Shown here piece after piece: positions 8,192-16,600 of a stretch of DNA of 18,459 nt (position 1 is its first letter; each line of letters opens with the position of its first letter). The translations under genes and the position numbers were made by a program. Where the stretch lies: NCBI GenBank assembly GCA_003517675.1, contig DPAC01000113.1, positions 1 through 18,459 of the forward strand. Direction: 5' to 3'. Under the pieces are notes generated by a model. That model saw only the letters and a program-made list of their open reading frames with translations. It was not told the origin of the DNA and searched no databases. This DNA comes from Porphyromonadaceae bacterium. Its GTDB lineage: Bacteria > Bacteroidota > Bacteroidia > Bacteroidales > Dysgonomonadaceae.

Positions 8192-8488
8192 ATGGAAATG
8201 ACAATTCAATCTGTAAACTTCGACGCCACTGAACAATTGAAAGCATTTGTGGAGAAGAAAGTAAAAAAACTGGAACGCTTTTGCGACGACATCATTCTGG
8301 CAGAGGTGATCATGAAAGTTGTAAAACCGGAAACAGCCAACAACAAAGAGGTGTCCGTAAAGCTAAACCTCAGACACAAAGAGGCATTCGCCAGCAAGAC
8401 CGCCAACACCTTTGAAGAGGCGGTAGACCTCTGCATGGTGGCACTGGAAAAACAAATCCAGAAGAGCAAAGAAAAAAAGGATCGATGA
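8192..8488 (+). CDS. hpf: Ribosome hibernation promoting factor, short form
   Basis: The 98-residue protein begins MEMTIQSVNFDATEQLKAF and has the beta-alpha-beta-beta-beta-alpha pattern of the HPF/RaiA (sigma-54 modulation) family, with the basic stretch EKKVKKLERF and the C-terminal helix TFEEAVDLCMVALEKQ. It binds the decoding centre of idle ribosomes in stationary phase. It is the short form: the C-terminal dimerisation domain of long HPF is missing. A GGAGG lies six bases before the ATG, but it is also the coding sequence for the last residues of the recombinase, so it may be incidental. The ATG of codon 3 is an alternative start. Cotranscribed with xerC. Confidence 0.93.
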   Translation: MEMTIQSVNFDATEQLKAFVEKKVKKLERFCDDIILAEVIMKVVKPETANNKEVSVKLNLRHKEAFASKTANTFEEAVDLCMVALEKQIQKSKEKKDR

Positions 8489-8509
8489 TCCAAAAAACCA
8501 ACCAAATAT

Positions 8510-8540
8510 TTTGGCATCAAAAAAAATATCACTACCTTTG
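8510..8540 (+). promoter_or_regulatory. Strong Bacteroidota-type promoter for the tRNA-tuf operon
   Basis: TTTG at 8510-8513, a spacer of exactly 19 bases, and TACCTTTG at 8533-8540 match the housekeeping sigma consensus TTTG-N19-TAnnTTTG completely. It lies 52 bases before the first tRNA. The predicted transcript begins with a GC-rich hairpin (ACCG..CTCCC / GGGAG..CGGT, 8543-8575). Confidence 0.85.
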
Positions 8541-8592
8541 CGACCGTTTCTCTCCCAATCCGGGGGAGGAGCGGTTAAAAGTAAGTAAATAA

Positions 8593-8666
8593 GCCTCTTT
8601 AGCTCAGTTGGCCAGAGCACGTGATTTGTAATCTCGGGGTCGTTGGTTCGAATCCGACAAGAGGCT
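8593..8666 (+). tRNA. tRNA-Thr(UGU)
   Basis: The 74-base cloverleaf has acceptor stem GCCTCTT / AAGAGGC, D-arm GCTC..GAGC, anticodon loop TTTGTAA (anticodon TGT), T-loop TTCGAAT and discriminator T. No 3' CCA is encoded (CAG follows). It is first of four tRNAs in the order Thr-Tyr-Gly-Thr before tuf, matching E. coli thrU. Confidence 0.97.
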
Positions 8667-8679
8667 CAGGCATAGACAA

Positions 8680-8765
8680 GGGCAGTTACCAGAGTGGCCA
8701 AATGGGGCTGACTGTAACTCAGCTGGCTTACGCCTTCGGTGGTTCGAATCCATCACTGCCCACCA
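8680..8765 (+). tRNA. tRNA-Tyr(GUA)
   Basis: A class II tRNA with a long variable arm: acceptor GGGCAGT / ACTGCCC, anticodon stem GCTGA / TCAGC, loop CTGTAAC (anticodon GTA), T-loop TTCGAAT and discriminator A at 8762. The CCA end is encoded at 8763-8765. It corresponds to E. coli tyrU. Confidence 0.97.
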
Positions 8766-8840
8766 TCGATTGATGATTTCCGATTTCAGATGTAGGATTC
8801 AGATCCACCATCCTGATTTCCAAAATCCCAAATCGAACTT

Positions 8841-8916
8841 GCGGAAGTAGCTCAGTTGATAGAGCATTAGCCTTCCAAGCTGAGGGTCGCGGGTTTGAGT
8901 CCCGTCTTCCGCTCCA
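8841..8916 (+). tRNA. tRNA-Gly(UCC)
   Basis: Acceptor GCGGAAG / CTTCCGC, D-arm GCTC..GAGC, anticodon stem TTAGC / GCTGA, loop CTTCCAA (anticodon TCC), T-stem CGGG / CCCG and discriminator T at 8913, with CCA encoded at 8914-8916. It corresponds to E. coli glyT. The 75-base spacer before it is A/T-rich with short GATTTC-like repeats and nothing else recognisable. Confidence 0.97.
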
Positions 8917-8922
8917 GTTATT

Positions 8923-8994
<72 letters not shown>

Positions 8995-9002
8995 CAGTGA
9001 CA

Positions 9003-9072
9003 AATCGGTCAACGTTTCATCAAGACAGAAGGCAGGGAGCCGGGTGTCTTGCGTTTCACTGTTTTACCGATT
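9003..9072 (+). other. Multi-helix RNA structure between tRNA-Thr and tuf
   Basis: Four nested perfect helices can be drawn: AATCGGT (9003-9009) with ACCGATT (9066-9072); AACG (9011-9014) with CGTT (9052-9055); CAAGACA (9021-9027) with TGTCTTG (9045-9051); and GGC (9031-9033) with GCC (9039-9041). The order is consistent with one folded arm having a 6-base bulge (9015-9020). It lies in the tuf leader, 58 bases before the ATG. It may serve tRNA processing or control of tuf; no known RNA family is recognised. Confidence 0.55.
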
Positions 9073-9130
9073 ACTGACGAAAGAATTGAAAGTACAATAT
9101 TTTATTTTACACTAATTAATAAGACATTTT

Positions 9131-10318
9131 ATGGCAAAAGAACATTTTAACCGGACAAAACCGCATGTGAACATCGGTACGATCGGTCACGTTGACCACG
9201 GTAAGACCACCTTAACGGCTGCAATCACAACCGTATTGGGTAAAAAGGGGTTCTCGGAAGTTCGTTCGTTCGACTCCATTGACAACGCTCCCGAAGAAAA
9301 GGAGAGAGGTATTACCATCAATACTTCACACGTTGAATACGAAACTGAAAACCGTCACTATGCGCACGTTGACTGTCCGGGTCACGCTGACTATGTAAAG
9401 AACATGGTTACCGGTGCTGCCCAGATGGACGGTGCCATCATCGTGGTGGCTGCTACCGACGGTCCGATGCCCCAGACCCGCGAGCATATCCTGCTGGCCC
9501 GTCAGGTGAACGTTCCCAGGCTGGTTGTCTTCATGAACAAGGTAGACCTGGTTGATGACGAAGAGATGTTGGAACTGGTGGAAATGGAAATGCGTGAACT
9601 GCTTTCGTTCTACAACTTCGACGGCGACAACACTCCTGTCATTCAGGGTTCTGCACTCGGCGCCCTGAACGGTGATCCCAAATGGGAAGATAAAATTGTC
9701 GAGCTGATGAATGCTGTTGACACCTGGATTCCGCTGCCTCCGCGTGATATCGACAAGCCGTTCCTGATGCCTGTTGAAGACGTGTTCTCCATCACCGGTC
9801 GCGGTACCGTAGCCACCGGCCGTATCGAAACAGGTGTCATCAAAACAGGTGAAGAGGTACAGATCATCGGTCTGGGTGCAGAAGGCAAAAAATCAGTGGT
9901 TACGGGAGTGGAAATGTTCCGCAAGATCCTGGACGAAGGCCAGGCTGGTGATAACGTAGGTCTGCTGCTGCGCGGTATCGACAAAGACGAAATCAAGCGT
10001 GGCATGGTGATCTCTCACCCGGGCAAGGTGAAACCTCACTCCAAATTCAAAGCCGAGGTTTACATCCTGAAGAAAGAAGAGGGCGGACGTCACACGCCGT
10101 TCCACAACAACTACCGTCCCCAGTTCTACATTCGTACCCTCGACGTGACCGGTGAGATCCATTTGCCCGAAGGTGTGGAAATGGTGATGCCCGGTGACAA
10201 CGTGACCATCGAGGTGGAACTGATCTACCCGGTAGCATGTAATGTGGGCCTCCGCTTCGCTATCCGTGAAGGTGGACGTACCGTGGGCGCCGGTCAGATC
10301 ACAGAGCTGCTCGACTAA
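9131..10318 (+). CDS. tuf: Translation elongation factor EF-Tu
   Basis: EF-Tu is the GTPase that brings aminoacyl-tRNA to the ribosome. Its 395 residues fit the family. The G domain has the P-loop GHVDHGKTT (19-27), switch I with [14 protein letters not shown] (81-85, including catalytic His85) and NKVD (136-139). Domains II (about 205-300) and III (about 305-395) follow, the latter ending [10 protein letters not shown]. It sits downstream of four tRNAs and upstream of tRNA-Trp, the same order as the tufB operon of E. coli for the first five genes. The leader before the ATG (ACTAATTAATAAGACATTTT) has no Shine-Dalgarno sequence and shares TAATTAATA with the dnaK leader. Only one tuf copy is in the window; a second elsewhere cannot be excluded. 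Confidence 0.99.
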   Translation: MAKEHFNRTKPHVNIGTIGHVDHGKTTLTAAITTVLGKKGFSEVRSFDSIDNAPEEKERGITINTSHVEYETENRHYAHVDCPGHADYVKNMVTGAAQMDGAIIVVAATDGPMPQTREHILLARQVNVPRLVVFMNKVDLVDDEEMLELVEMEMRELLSFYNFDGDNTPVIQGSALGALNGDPKWEDKIVELMNAVDTWIPLPPRDIDKPFLMPVEDVFSITGRGTVATGRIETGVIKTGEEVQIIGLGAEGKKSVVTGVEMFRKILDEGQAGDNVGLLLRGIDKDEIKRGMVISHPGKVKPHSKFKAEVYILKKEEGGRHTPFHNNYRPQFYIRTLDVTGEIHLPEGVEMVMPGDNVTIEVELIYPVACNVGLRFAIREGGRTVGAGQITELLD

Positions 10319-10321
10319 TGA

Positions 10322-10420
10322 TGACCCCTTAGCCCCCTGAAGGGGGAAAACAGAAGGGGCTTTGAATATTACTGCTCCAAAGAGCCTCCCCTTGCGAGGG
10401 GGCATGGAGGAGCAGTACTT
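10322..10420 (+). repeat. GC-rich inverted-repeat element between tuf and tRNA-Trp
   Basis: The gap from the tuf stop to tRNA-Trp is filled with palindromic sequence. CCCCC-TGAA-GGGGG (10333-10346) can alternatively fold as AGCCCC (10331-10336) with GGGGCT (10356-10361). It is followed by TACTGCTCC (10370-10378) pairing perfectly with GGAGCAGTA (10409-10417) around an imperfect C-rich/G-rich inner stem (10384-10403). Similar AGCCCCCTGAAGGGGG-type strings are, from memory, scattered between genes in many Bacteroidota, so this is probably a dispersed repeat; it could also end or weaken transcription after tuf. Confidence 0.5.
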
Positions 10421-10493
10421 ACGGGTCTAGCTCAGTTGGTAGAGCACTGGTCTCCAAAACCAGGTGTCGGGAGTTCGAGTCTCTCGACCCGTG
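10421..10493 (+). tRNA. tRNA-Trp(CCA)
   Basis: A 73-base cloverleaf: acceptor ACGGGTC / GACCCGT, D-arm GCTC..GAGC, anticodon stem CTGGT / ACCAG, loop CTCCAAA (anticodon CCA), T-loop TTCGAGT and discriminator G, the expected identity base for tRNA-Trp. No 3' CCA is encoded. It lies 20 bases before secE. Confidence 0.97.
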
Positions 10494-10512
10494 CACATAC
10501 GATCCGAATGAA

Positions 10513-10704
10513 ATGAAAAAAATAGTTGCATATCTCAGGGATGCTTATAACGAATTGGTTTATAAGGTATCCTGGCCATCCAAAGAAGAACTCTCCGGCA
10601 GTACGGTAATTGTATTGATTGCTTCCCTTATCATTGCCCTGATTGTGTTCGGTATGGATTCTTTGTTTGAGTGGATATTGAAACTCCTCTACGGTATTTT
10701 GTAA
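10513..10704 (+). CDS. secE: Preprotein translocase subunit SecE
   Basis: A 63-residue protein of the short single-span SecE form. The cytoplasmic amphipathic helix with the family motif ELVYKVSWPSKEEL (14-27) is followed by one transmembrane segment (about 31-51, STVIVLIASLIIALIVFG). It clamps the SecY channel in the inner membrane. It lies between tRNA-Trp and nusG, with 21 bases to nusG, the standard bacterial secE-nusG pairing. An ATG at 10508 is out of frame; the one at 10513 is the only sensible start. Confidence 0.96.
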   Translation: MKKIVAYLRDAYNELVYKVSWPSKEELSGSTVIVLIASLIIALIVFGMDSLFEWILKLLYGIL

Positions 10705-10725
10705 TCATCTGAATGAAAAGAGGCT

Positions 10726-11268
10726 ATGACTGAAGAGAGAAAAAAATGGTACGTATTACGTGCTGTTAGTGGAAAAGAAAACAAAGTCAAAGAGTATCTT
10801 GAGTCAGAGATTAAAAAAACCGATTTAGGAAAGTATATTTCTCAGGTTCTCATCCCCACGGAAAAGACTTACACCGTACGAAACGGAAAGAAAGTGATGA
10901 AAGAGCGCGCTTACCTTCCCGGTTATGTACTGATTGAGGCTGAACTGACGGGTGAGGTCATTCACGAACTGAAGAATATCAACTACGTTGCCGGCTTTCT
11001 GCCCAACACCACTGATCCGCAACCCCTACGGGAATCGGAAGTGAAACGTATCCTCGGCACGATGGATGAACTGGAAGAGGCGGGCGACGAATTGGATATG
11101 AAATACTACGTGGGAGAAAATGTGAAAGTGATCGGAGGTCCTTTCAGCAGCTTCTCCGGTGTGGTGGAAGAGGTGAACGACGAGAGAAAGAAACTCAAAG
11201 TGATGGTGAAGATCTTCGGGAGAAAACAGCTCCTGGAGCTCAGTTATATGCAAGTAGAGAAAGAATAG
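10726..11268 (+). CDS. nusG: Transcription termination/antitermination factor NusG
   Basis: NusG binds RNA polymerase and links it to Rho or to the leading ribosome. The 180 residues hold an NGN domain from KKWYVLRAVSGKENKV (about 6-110, with LPGYVLIEAEL) and a C-terminal KOW domain from VGENVKVIGGPFSSFSG (about residue 128 on). A charged linker (DELEEAGDELDMKYY) joins them. The length is that of the two-domain form, without insertion, so this is housekeeping NusG and not a specialised paralogue such as UpxY of capsule loci. It follows secE by 21 bases and precedes rplK by 75 bases. Confidence 0.97.
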   Translation: MTEERKKWYVLRAVSGKENKVKEYLESEIKKTDLGKYISQVLIPTEKTYTVRNGKKVMKERAYLPGYVLIEAELTGEVIHELKNINYVAGFLPNTTDPQPLRESEVKRILGTMDELEEAGDELDMKYYVGENVKVIGGPFSSFSGVVEEVNDERKKLKVMVKIFGRKQLLELSYMQVEKE

Positions 11269-11343
11269 TCAGCAATTTGGTTACGCAGATTCTGTAAGTT
11301 CTTCAATGTGTTTCGAAAACCGTAATTTATTAAAATCAAGAAA

Positions 11344-11793
11344 ATGGCTAAAGAAGTTGCCGGACAACTAAAATTACAAATCAAAGGAGGAGCTGCAAAT
11401 CCATCTCCCCCGGTAGGACCCGCACTGGGTTCCAAAGGGATCAACATCATGGAGTTTTGCAAGCAATTCAATGCCAGAACTCAAGACAAAGCCGGTAAAG
11501 TGTTGCCAGTGGTGATCACTTATTATACCGACAAGTCGTTTGATTTTATTGTGAAGACACCACCGGTTGCGATTCAGTTATTAGAAGCCACGAAGCTCAA
11601 GAACGGTTCGGCAGAACCCAACCGTAAAAAGGTTGCTGAAATCACCTGGGAACAGGTGAAGACCATTGCCGAGGAGAAGATGACCGACTTGAACTGCTTC
11701 ACGGTTGAATCCGCAATGCACATGGTAGCGGGAACGGCTCGAAGCATGGGTATCACAGTGAATGGGGAATTCCCGGAAATGAATCACAAATAA
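11344..11793 (+). CDS. rplK: 50S ribosomal protein uL11
   Basis: The 149-residue protein matches uL11: the N-terminal domain has [20 protein letters not shown] (8-27) with the proline-rich segment contacted by thiostrepton and release factors, and the C-terminal RNA-binding domain ends with ARSMGITV. It forms the base of the GTPase-associated centre with L10 and L7/L12. The 75-base gap before it, where many bacteria carry an L1-binding site, contains only a weak hairpin (TTACGCAG-ATT-CTGTAA, 11292-11308) that I cannot tie to L1. The ATG is preceded by AATCAAGAAA, with no Shine-Dalgarno sequence. Confidence 0.98.
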   Translation: MAKEVAGQLKLQIKGGAANPSPPVGPALGSKGINIMEFCKQFNARTQDKAGKVLPVVITYYTDKSFDFIVKTPPVAIQLLEATKLKNGSAEPNRKKVAEITWEQVKTIAEEKMTDLNCFTVESAMHMVAGTARSMGITVNGEFPEMNHK

Positions 11794-11807
11794 ACTTCAA
11801 TTGAGAC

Positions 11808-12506
11808 ATGAGTAAACGAACAAAAAATCAAAAGTTGGCTTTAAGCAAGATTGAAGTGGGCAAGACCTATACACTGAAAGAAGCATCTGCATTGGTGAAG
11901 GAGATTACCACCACCAAATTTGATGCCTCAGTAGATATCGATGTACGCCTCGGCGTAGATCCGCGCAAAGCTAACCAGATGGTGAGGGGCGTAGTCTCTT
12001 TGCCACATGGAACCGGTAAACAAGTAAGGGTTCTTGTATTGTGTTCTCCGGAGGCTGAGGCTGATGCGAAAGCAGCGGGCGCAGACTATGTGGGACTCGA
12101 TGAATATATCGACAAGATTAAAGGCGGTTGGACCGATGTGGATGTGATCATCACACAACCACAGATCATGGGTAAGATCGGGGCGCTGGGCCGTATTTTG
12201 GGTCCACGCGGACTGATGCCGAACCCAAAAAGCGGTACTGTAACCCCCGACGTGGCCAAGGCCGTGCAGGAGGTAAAACAGGGGAAGATCGACTTTAAGG
12301 TAGACAAAGCCGGTATCATTCACACCTCGATTGGGAAAGTATCTTTTACGCCGGAACAGATTCGGGACAACGCGAAGGAATTTATTCAGACGTTGATCAA
12401 ACTGAAACCAACTGCGGCAAAAGGTACCTATGTGAAGAGTATTTATCTTTCCAGTACGATGAGTCCAGGAATCAAAGTGGACCCCAAATCGGCAGATGAA
12501 ATCTAA
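11808..12506 (+). CDS. rplA: 50S ribosomal protein uL1
   Basis: The 232 residues equal the family length. Two-domain L1 features are present, including the domain I sequence [20 protein letters not shown] and the signature [17 protein letters not shown] in the middle. It binds the mobile L1 stalk of 23S rRNA near the E site and is a translational repressor of the L11 operon in E. coli. It follows rplK by 14 bases and precedes rplJ by 18 bases, so translation of the three is probably linked. Confidence 0.98.
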   Translation: MSKRTKNQKLALSKIEVGKTYTLKEASALVKEITTTKFDASVDIDVRLGVDPRKANQMVRGVVSLPHGTGKQVRVLVLCSPEAEADAKAAGADYVGLDEYIDKIKGGWTDVDVIITQPQIMGKIGALGRILGPRGLMPNPKSGTVTPDVAKAVQEVKQGKIDFKVDKAGIIHTSIGKVSFTPEQIRDNAKEFIQTLIKLKPTAAKGTYVKSIYLSSTMSPGIKVDPKSADEI

Positions 12507-12524
12507 TGAACGAAACAGAAATCT

Positions 12525-13046
12525 ATGAAAAAGGAAGATAAACAACACGTAATCGCACAAATCGCAGCCAATCTCCAGGAGTATGAAAATTTCTACCTTG
12601 CCGATCTTGCCACGCTCAACGCGGCAAAGACAAGCAAGCTGAGAAGAGAATGCTTCCAGGAGGAGATCAAGCTGATGGTGGTGAAGAATACCTTGCTGCA
12701 GAAAGCTTTTGAGTCGCTCGAAGGAAACTATGAAGCGCTCTACCCCATTTTGAAGGGTAACACAGCCATCATGTTCTCCAACGCAGCAAATGCTCCTGCC
12801 AAGCTGATTGACAAATACAAGGCCGACAAAGTGCCCGCATTCAAGGGAGCCTACGTACAGGAGAGCTTCTTTATGGGTGAAGGTGCACTGAAAGACCTGG
12901 TCAACATCAAGAGCAAGACAGAGCTTATCGGCGATGTGATCGCACTGCTGCAGTCACCTGCAAAGAATGTGATCTCCGCGCTCCAGTCGGGCGGTACGCT
13001 GCTTCATGGAGTACTCAAAACATTGTCGGAAAAGGAAGAAGCCTGA
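12525..13046 (+). CDS. rplJ: 50S ribosomal protein uL10
   Basis: The 173-residue protein begins MKKEDKQHVIAQIAANLQEY and shows the L10 core (LRRECFQEEIKLMVVKNTLL, about 40-58). It ends in a helix (VISALQSGGTLLHGVLKTL) that carries the L7/L12 dimers of the stalk. The usual long L10 leader, where L10-L12 represses its own mRNA in E. coli, has no room here: rplA ends 18 bases upstream. If autoregulation exists, its site lies within rplA or elsewhere. Confidence 0.97.
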   Translation: MKKEDKQHVIAQIAANLQEYENFYLADLATLNAAKTSKLRRECFQEEIKLMVVKNTLLQKAFESLEGNYEALYPILKGNTAIMFSNAANAPAKLIDKYKADKVPAFKGAYVQESFFMGEGALKDLVNIKSKTELIGDVIALLQSPAKNVISALQSGGTLLHGVLKTLSEKEEA

Positions 13047-13165
13047 TAAAAAAAGGGGGCTTTTCCCCATGAGCGCTGCCCCTCTGGCAGCATGGAGGAG
13101 ACCACCTTCCCAAAAAAATCAACATCAACAAACAGAATTAGTAATCAATTTAAACAAATACAACA
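13047..13165 (+). promoter_or_regulatory. rplJ-rplL spacer with a hairpin
   Basis: This 119-base gap holds a perfect 6-bp hairpin GCTGCC-CCTCT-GGCAGC (13075-13091), which CCAT / ATGG can lengthen around a 4-base bulge, and a weak GGGG / CCCC pair just before it. A long A-rich stretch then leads to the rplL ATG. It could be an RNA-processing or partial-termination site that raises L7/L12 relative to L10. No Bacteroidota-type promoter is visible. Confidence 0.4.
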
Positions 13166-13543
13166 ATGGCAGACTTAAAAAAATTTGCTGAAGAATTAGT
13201 GAACTTGACCGTTAAAGAGGTAAACGAACTGGCTGAAATCCTGAAAACGGAATATGGCATCGAACCGGCTGCTGCCGCTGTAGCTGTTGCTGCTGGTCCC
13301 GCCGCCGCAGGCGAAGCCGCAGTAGAAGAAAAAACCTCTTTCGACGTGATCCTGAAGAGTGCAGGTTCCGCCAAGCTGGCCGTAGTGAAGGCAGTGAAAG
13401 AACTTACCGGTCTCGGCCTGAAAGAAGCCAAGGACTTGGTAGACGGAGCTCCCAGCGAATTGAAAAAAGGTATCACAAAAGACGAAGCGGAAGCTTTGAA
13501 AAAACAACTTGAAGAGGCTGGAGCAGAAGTTGAACTTAAATAA
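13166..13543 (+). CDS. rplL: 50S ribosomal protein bL12 (L7/L12)
   Basis: The 125-residue stalk protein has an N-terminal dimerisation domain ([20 protein letters not shown]), an Ala/Gly-rich hinge (about 35-55) and the conserved C-terminal domain ([12 protein letters not shown], then [20 protein letters not shown], ending EAGAEVELK) that recruits translation factors. It is present in several copies per ribosome. Its own A-rich leader (TTTAAACAAATACAACA) fits a highly translated Bacteroidota gene. Confidence 0.98.
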   Translation: MADLKKFAEELVNLTVKEVNELAEILKTEYGIEPAAAAVAVAAGPAAAGEAAVEEKTSFDVILKSAGSAKLAVVKAVKELTGLGLKEAKDLVDGAPSELKKGITKDEAEALKKQLEEAGAEVELK

Positions 13544-13567
13544 CATTTACCTAAATTAGGTGAATAT

Positions 13568-13604
13568 GGTTAGGAATCTTCTTCCGGAAGGTTCTTAACC
13601 TTTT
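13568..13604 (+). promoter_or_regulatory. Long hairpin between rplL and rpoB, possible attenuator
   Basis: GGTTAGGAAT (13568-13577) pairs with GTTCTTAACC (13591-13600) over 10 bp including two G-U pairs, and the interior adds CTTCT / GGAAG around a 3-base loop, for about 15 bp in total. TTTT follows directly. A second small palindrome, ACCTA-AAT-TAGGT (13549-13561), lies just upstream, and its CCTAA can also pair with TTAGG of the large stem. E. coli has a partial terminator at the same place; the role here is inferred. Confidence 0.55.
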
Positions 13605-13639
13605 GTGTCAATATATATTCGGTTCCTAAACTCATTTCC

Positions 13640-16600
13640 ATGTCTTCAAATAACGCCAATCAAAGAATAAATTTCGCGTCGATTCAGAATCCCCTCGATT
13701 TTCCGGATTTTCTGGAAGTACAGTTAAAATCGTTCCAGGATTTTATTCAACTTGACGCTCCACCCGAAAGTAGAAAAAATGAAGGATTGTATAAGGTTTT
13801 TACGGAGAACTTCCCCATTGCGGATACCCGTAACAATTTCGTCCTTGAATTTTTGGATTACTATGTGGACCCCCCGCGCTATACCATTGAGGAGTGCGTC
13901 GACCGTGGGCTCACATACAGCGTTCCGCTGAAAGCGAAACTTTACCTGTATTGCACCGACCCCGACCATGAAGACTTCACCCCGGTGATTCAGGATGTCT
14001 ATCTGGGCACCATTCCCTACATGACCGAAAAGGGGACGTTCGTGATCAACGGAGCCGAGCGCGTGATTGTATCGCAGCTGCACCGTTCACCCGGCGTCTT
14101 TTTCGGACAGAGCATGCATGCCAATGGCACTGTTCTCTACTCTGCCCGCATCATCCCGTTCAAGGGCTCCTGGATTGAGTTTGCAACCGACATCAACAAC
14201 GTGATGTATGCATACATCGATCGCAAAAAGAAATTACCTGTCACCACCCTGCTACGCGCCATTGGTTTTGAGAGCGACAAGGATATCCTGGAGATCTTTG
14301 ACCTTGCAGAAGAGGTGAAGGTGAACAAAACCAACCTGAAAAAGGTAATCGGCCGCAAGCTGGCCGCCCGCGTGCTGAAGTCATGGATGGAAGATTTCGT
14401 GGATGAGGATACGGGTGAGGTGACCTCCATTGAGCGCAACGAGGTGGTCATTGAACGTGAGACCGTGCTGGAGGCAACACACATGGATGAGATCCTGGAA
14501 TCGGGTGTCTCCTCCATCCTGTTGCACAAAGAGTCCGCCAACACTTCCGACTACTCCATCATCTACAACACCCTCCAGAAAGACCCCAGCAACTCGGAGA
14601 TCGATGCCATCCGACACATCTACCGTCAGCTGCGCAGTGCCGAGCCGGCCGACGACTCGAGTGCACGCGAGGTGATCAACAACCTCTTCTTCTCCGAGAA
14701 GCGGTACGACCTGGGCGATGTGGGGCGCTACCGCATCAACAAGAAACTGAATCTCAACATCGATGTCGACACACGGGTACTCACCAAAGAAGATATCATC
14801 GAGATCATCAAATATCTGATTGAGCTGATCAACTCCAAGGCGGTGGTCGACGACATTGACCACCTCAGCAACCGCCGGGTGCGCACCGTGGGTGAGCAGC
14901 TTTACACCCAGTTTGGTGTGGGCCTCAACCGCATGGCACGCATCATTCGTGAACGGATGAACGTGCGCGATAATGAGGTCTTCACCCCGATCGACCTGAT
15001 CAACGCGAAGACCATCTCCTCGGTGATCAACACTTTCTTCGGCACCAACGCGCTCTCGCAGTTCATGGACCAGACCAACCCGCTGGCGGAGATCACCCAC
15101 AAGCGCCGTCTCTCGGCTCTCGGCCCCGGTGGTCTCTCGCGTGAACGTGCCGGCTTCGAGGTGCGCGACGTGCACTTTACCCACTACGGACGTCTCTGCC
15201 CCATTGAAACACCCGAAGGTCCGAACATCGGGCTGATCTCTTCGCTTTGTGTCTATGCCAAGATCAACGACCTGGGGTTCATTGAGACACCCTACCGCAA
15301 GGTAGAGAATGGAAAGGTGAATATCAAGAACAACGAAGTGATCTACCTGGCTGCCGAAGAGGAGGAAGACAAACTGATTGCACAAGGCAACGCCCCGCTC
15401 GACGAAGATGGCAGGTTTATCAATCCACGCGTGAAGGCGCGTCAGGATGCCGACTACCCGGTGATCGCACCGGAGGAGGTGGAACTGATGGACGTATCGC
15501 CCATGCAGATCGCCTCAATAGCCGCCTCACTCATCCCCTTCCTGGAGCATGACGATGCCAACCGCGCACTGATGGGATCCAACATGATGCGCCAGGCCGT
15601 GCCACTGATGCGTACCGAAGCCCCCATCGTGGGTACCGGCATCGAAAGTAAGGTCATTCATGACTCGCGTACACAGATCATGGCGGAAGGCAATGGTGAG
15701 ATCACCTATGTGGATGCTACGACCATCAAGATCAAGTATGAGCGCACCGAAGAGGAGGCGTTCACCAGCTTTGATGATGCAGAGAAGAGCTACACCATTC
15801 CCAAGTTCCGGAAAACAAACCAGAACACCACCATCGACCTGCGTCCCATCTGTCAGGTGGGCCAGAAAGTAAAGGCAGGTGACATCCTCACCGAAGGGTA
15901 TGCTACCGAGAACGGCGAGCTGGCCATCGGTAAGAACCTGAAAGTGGCTTTCATGCCCTGGAAAGGGTATAACTTTGAAGATGCCATCGTGCTCAACGAA
16001 CGGATGGTGAGCGACGATGTCTTCACCTCCGTGCATGTGGAAGAGTTCTCCCTCGAGGTGCGTGAGACCAAACGGGGACTGGAAGAGCTCACCTCAGATA
16101 TTCCCAACGTAAGTGAAGAGGCCACCAAAGATCTCGATGAGAGAGGGATCGTGCGCGTGGGTGCCCGCATCAAACCGGGTGACATCCTGATCGGTAAGAT
16201 CACCCCCAAGGGAGAGTCGGATCCCTCACCCGAAGAGAAGCTGCTGCGTGCCATCTTCGGTGACAAGGCCGGCGATGTGAAAGATGCGTCACTCAAAGCC
16301 TCCCCCTCGCTGAAAGGTGTGGTGATCAACACCAACCTCTTCTCCAAAGCTTCCAAGAAAGGTAAAACAAGGCTCTCCAGCAAGGCACTGCTTCCCAAGC
16401 TCGACGAAGAGTATGAGCAGAAGATGGAGGAGCTGAAGAAATTATTAATCGAAAAGCTGTTGGTTCTCACCGAAGGCAAGACATCGGCCGGGGTGAAGGA
16501 CTATACCAACATGGATGTGGTACCCAAGGGTGCCAAGTTCACACACAAGGTGCTCAATGAAATTGACTTCCAGTCGGTACAGCTCAACAAATGGACTGCC

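Noticed and set aside
8479..8491. GGATC-GAT-GATCC hairpin at the hpf stop as a terminator
   Set aside because: The stem is only 5 bp, overlaps the stop codon, and is followed by A residues instead of T residues on the plus strand.
15040..15130. Rifampicin-resistance mutation in rpoB
   Set aside because: Residues equivalent to E. coli Asp516, His526 and Ser531 are all wild type.
14381..15385. 334-codon minus-strand open frame within rpoB
   Set aside because: It lies fully inside one of the most conserved bacterial genes, and the translation is His/Val/Asp-rich without family features. Other long antisense frames in tuf, dnaK and rpoB are dismissed for the same reason.
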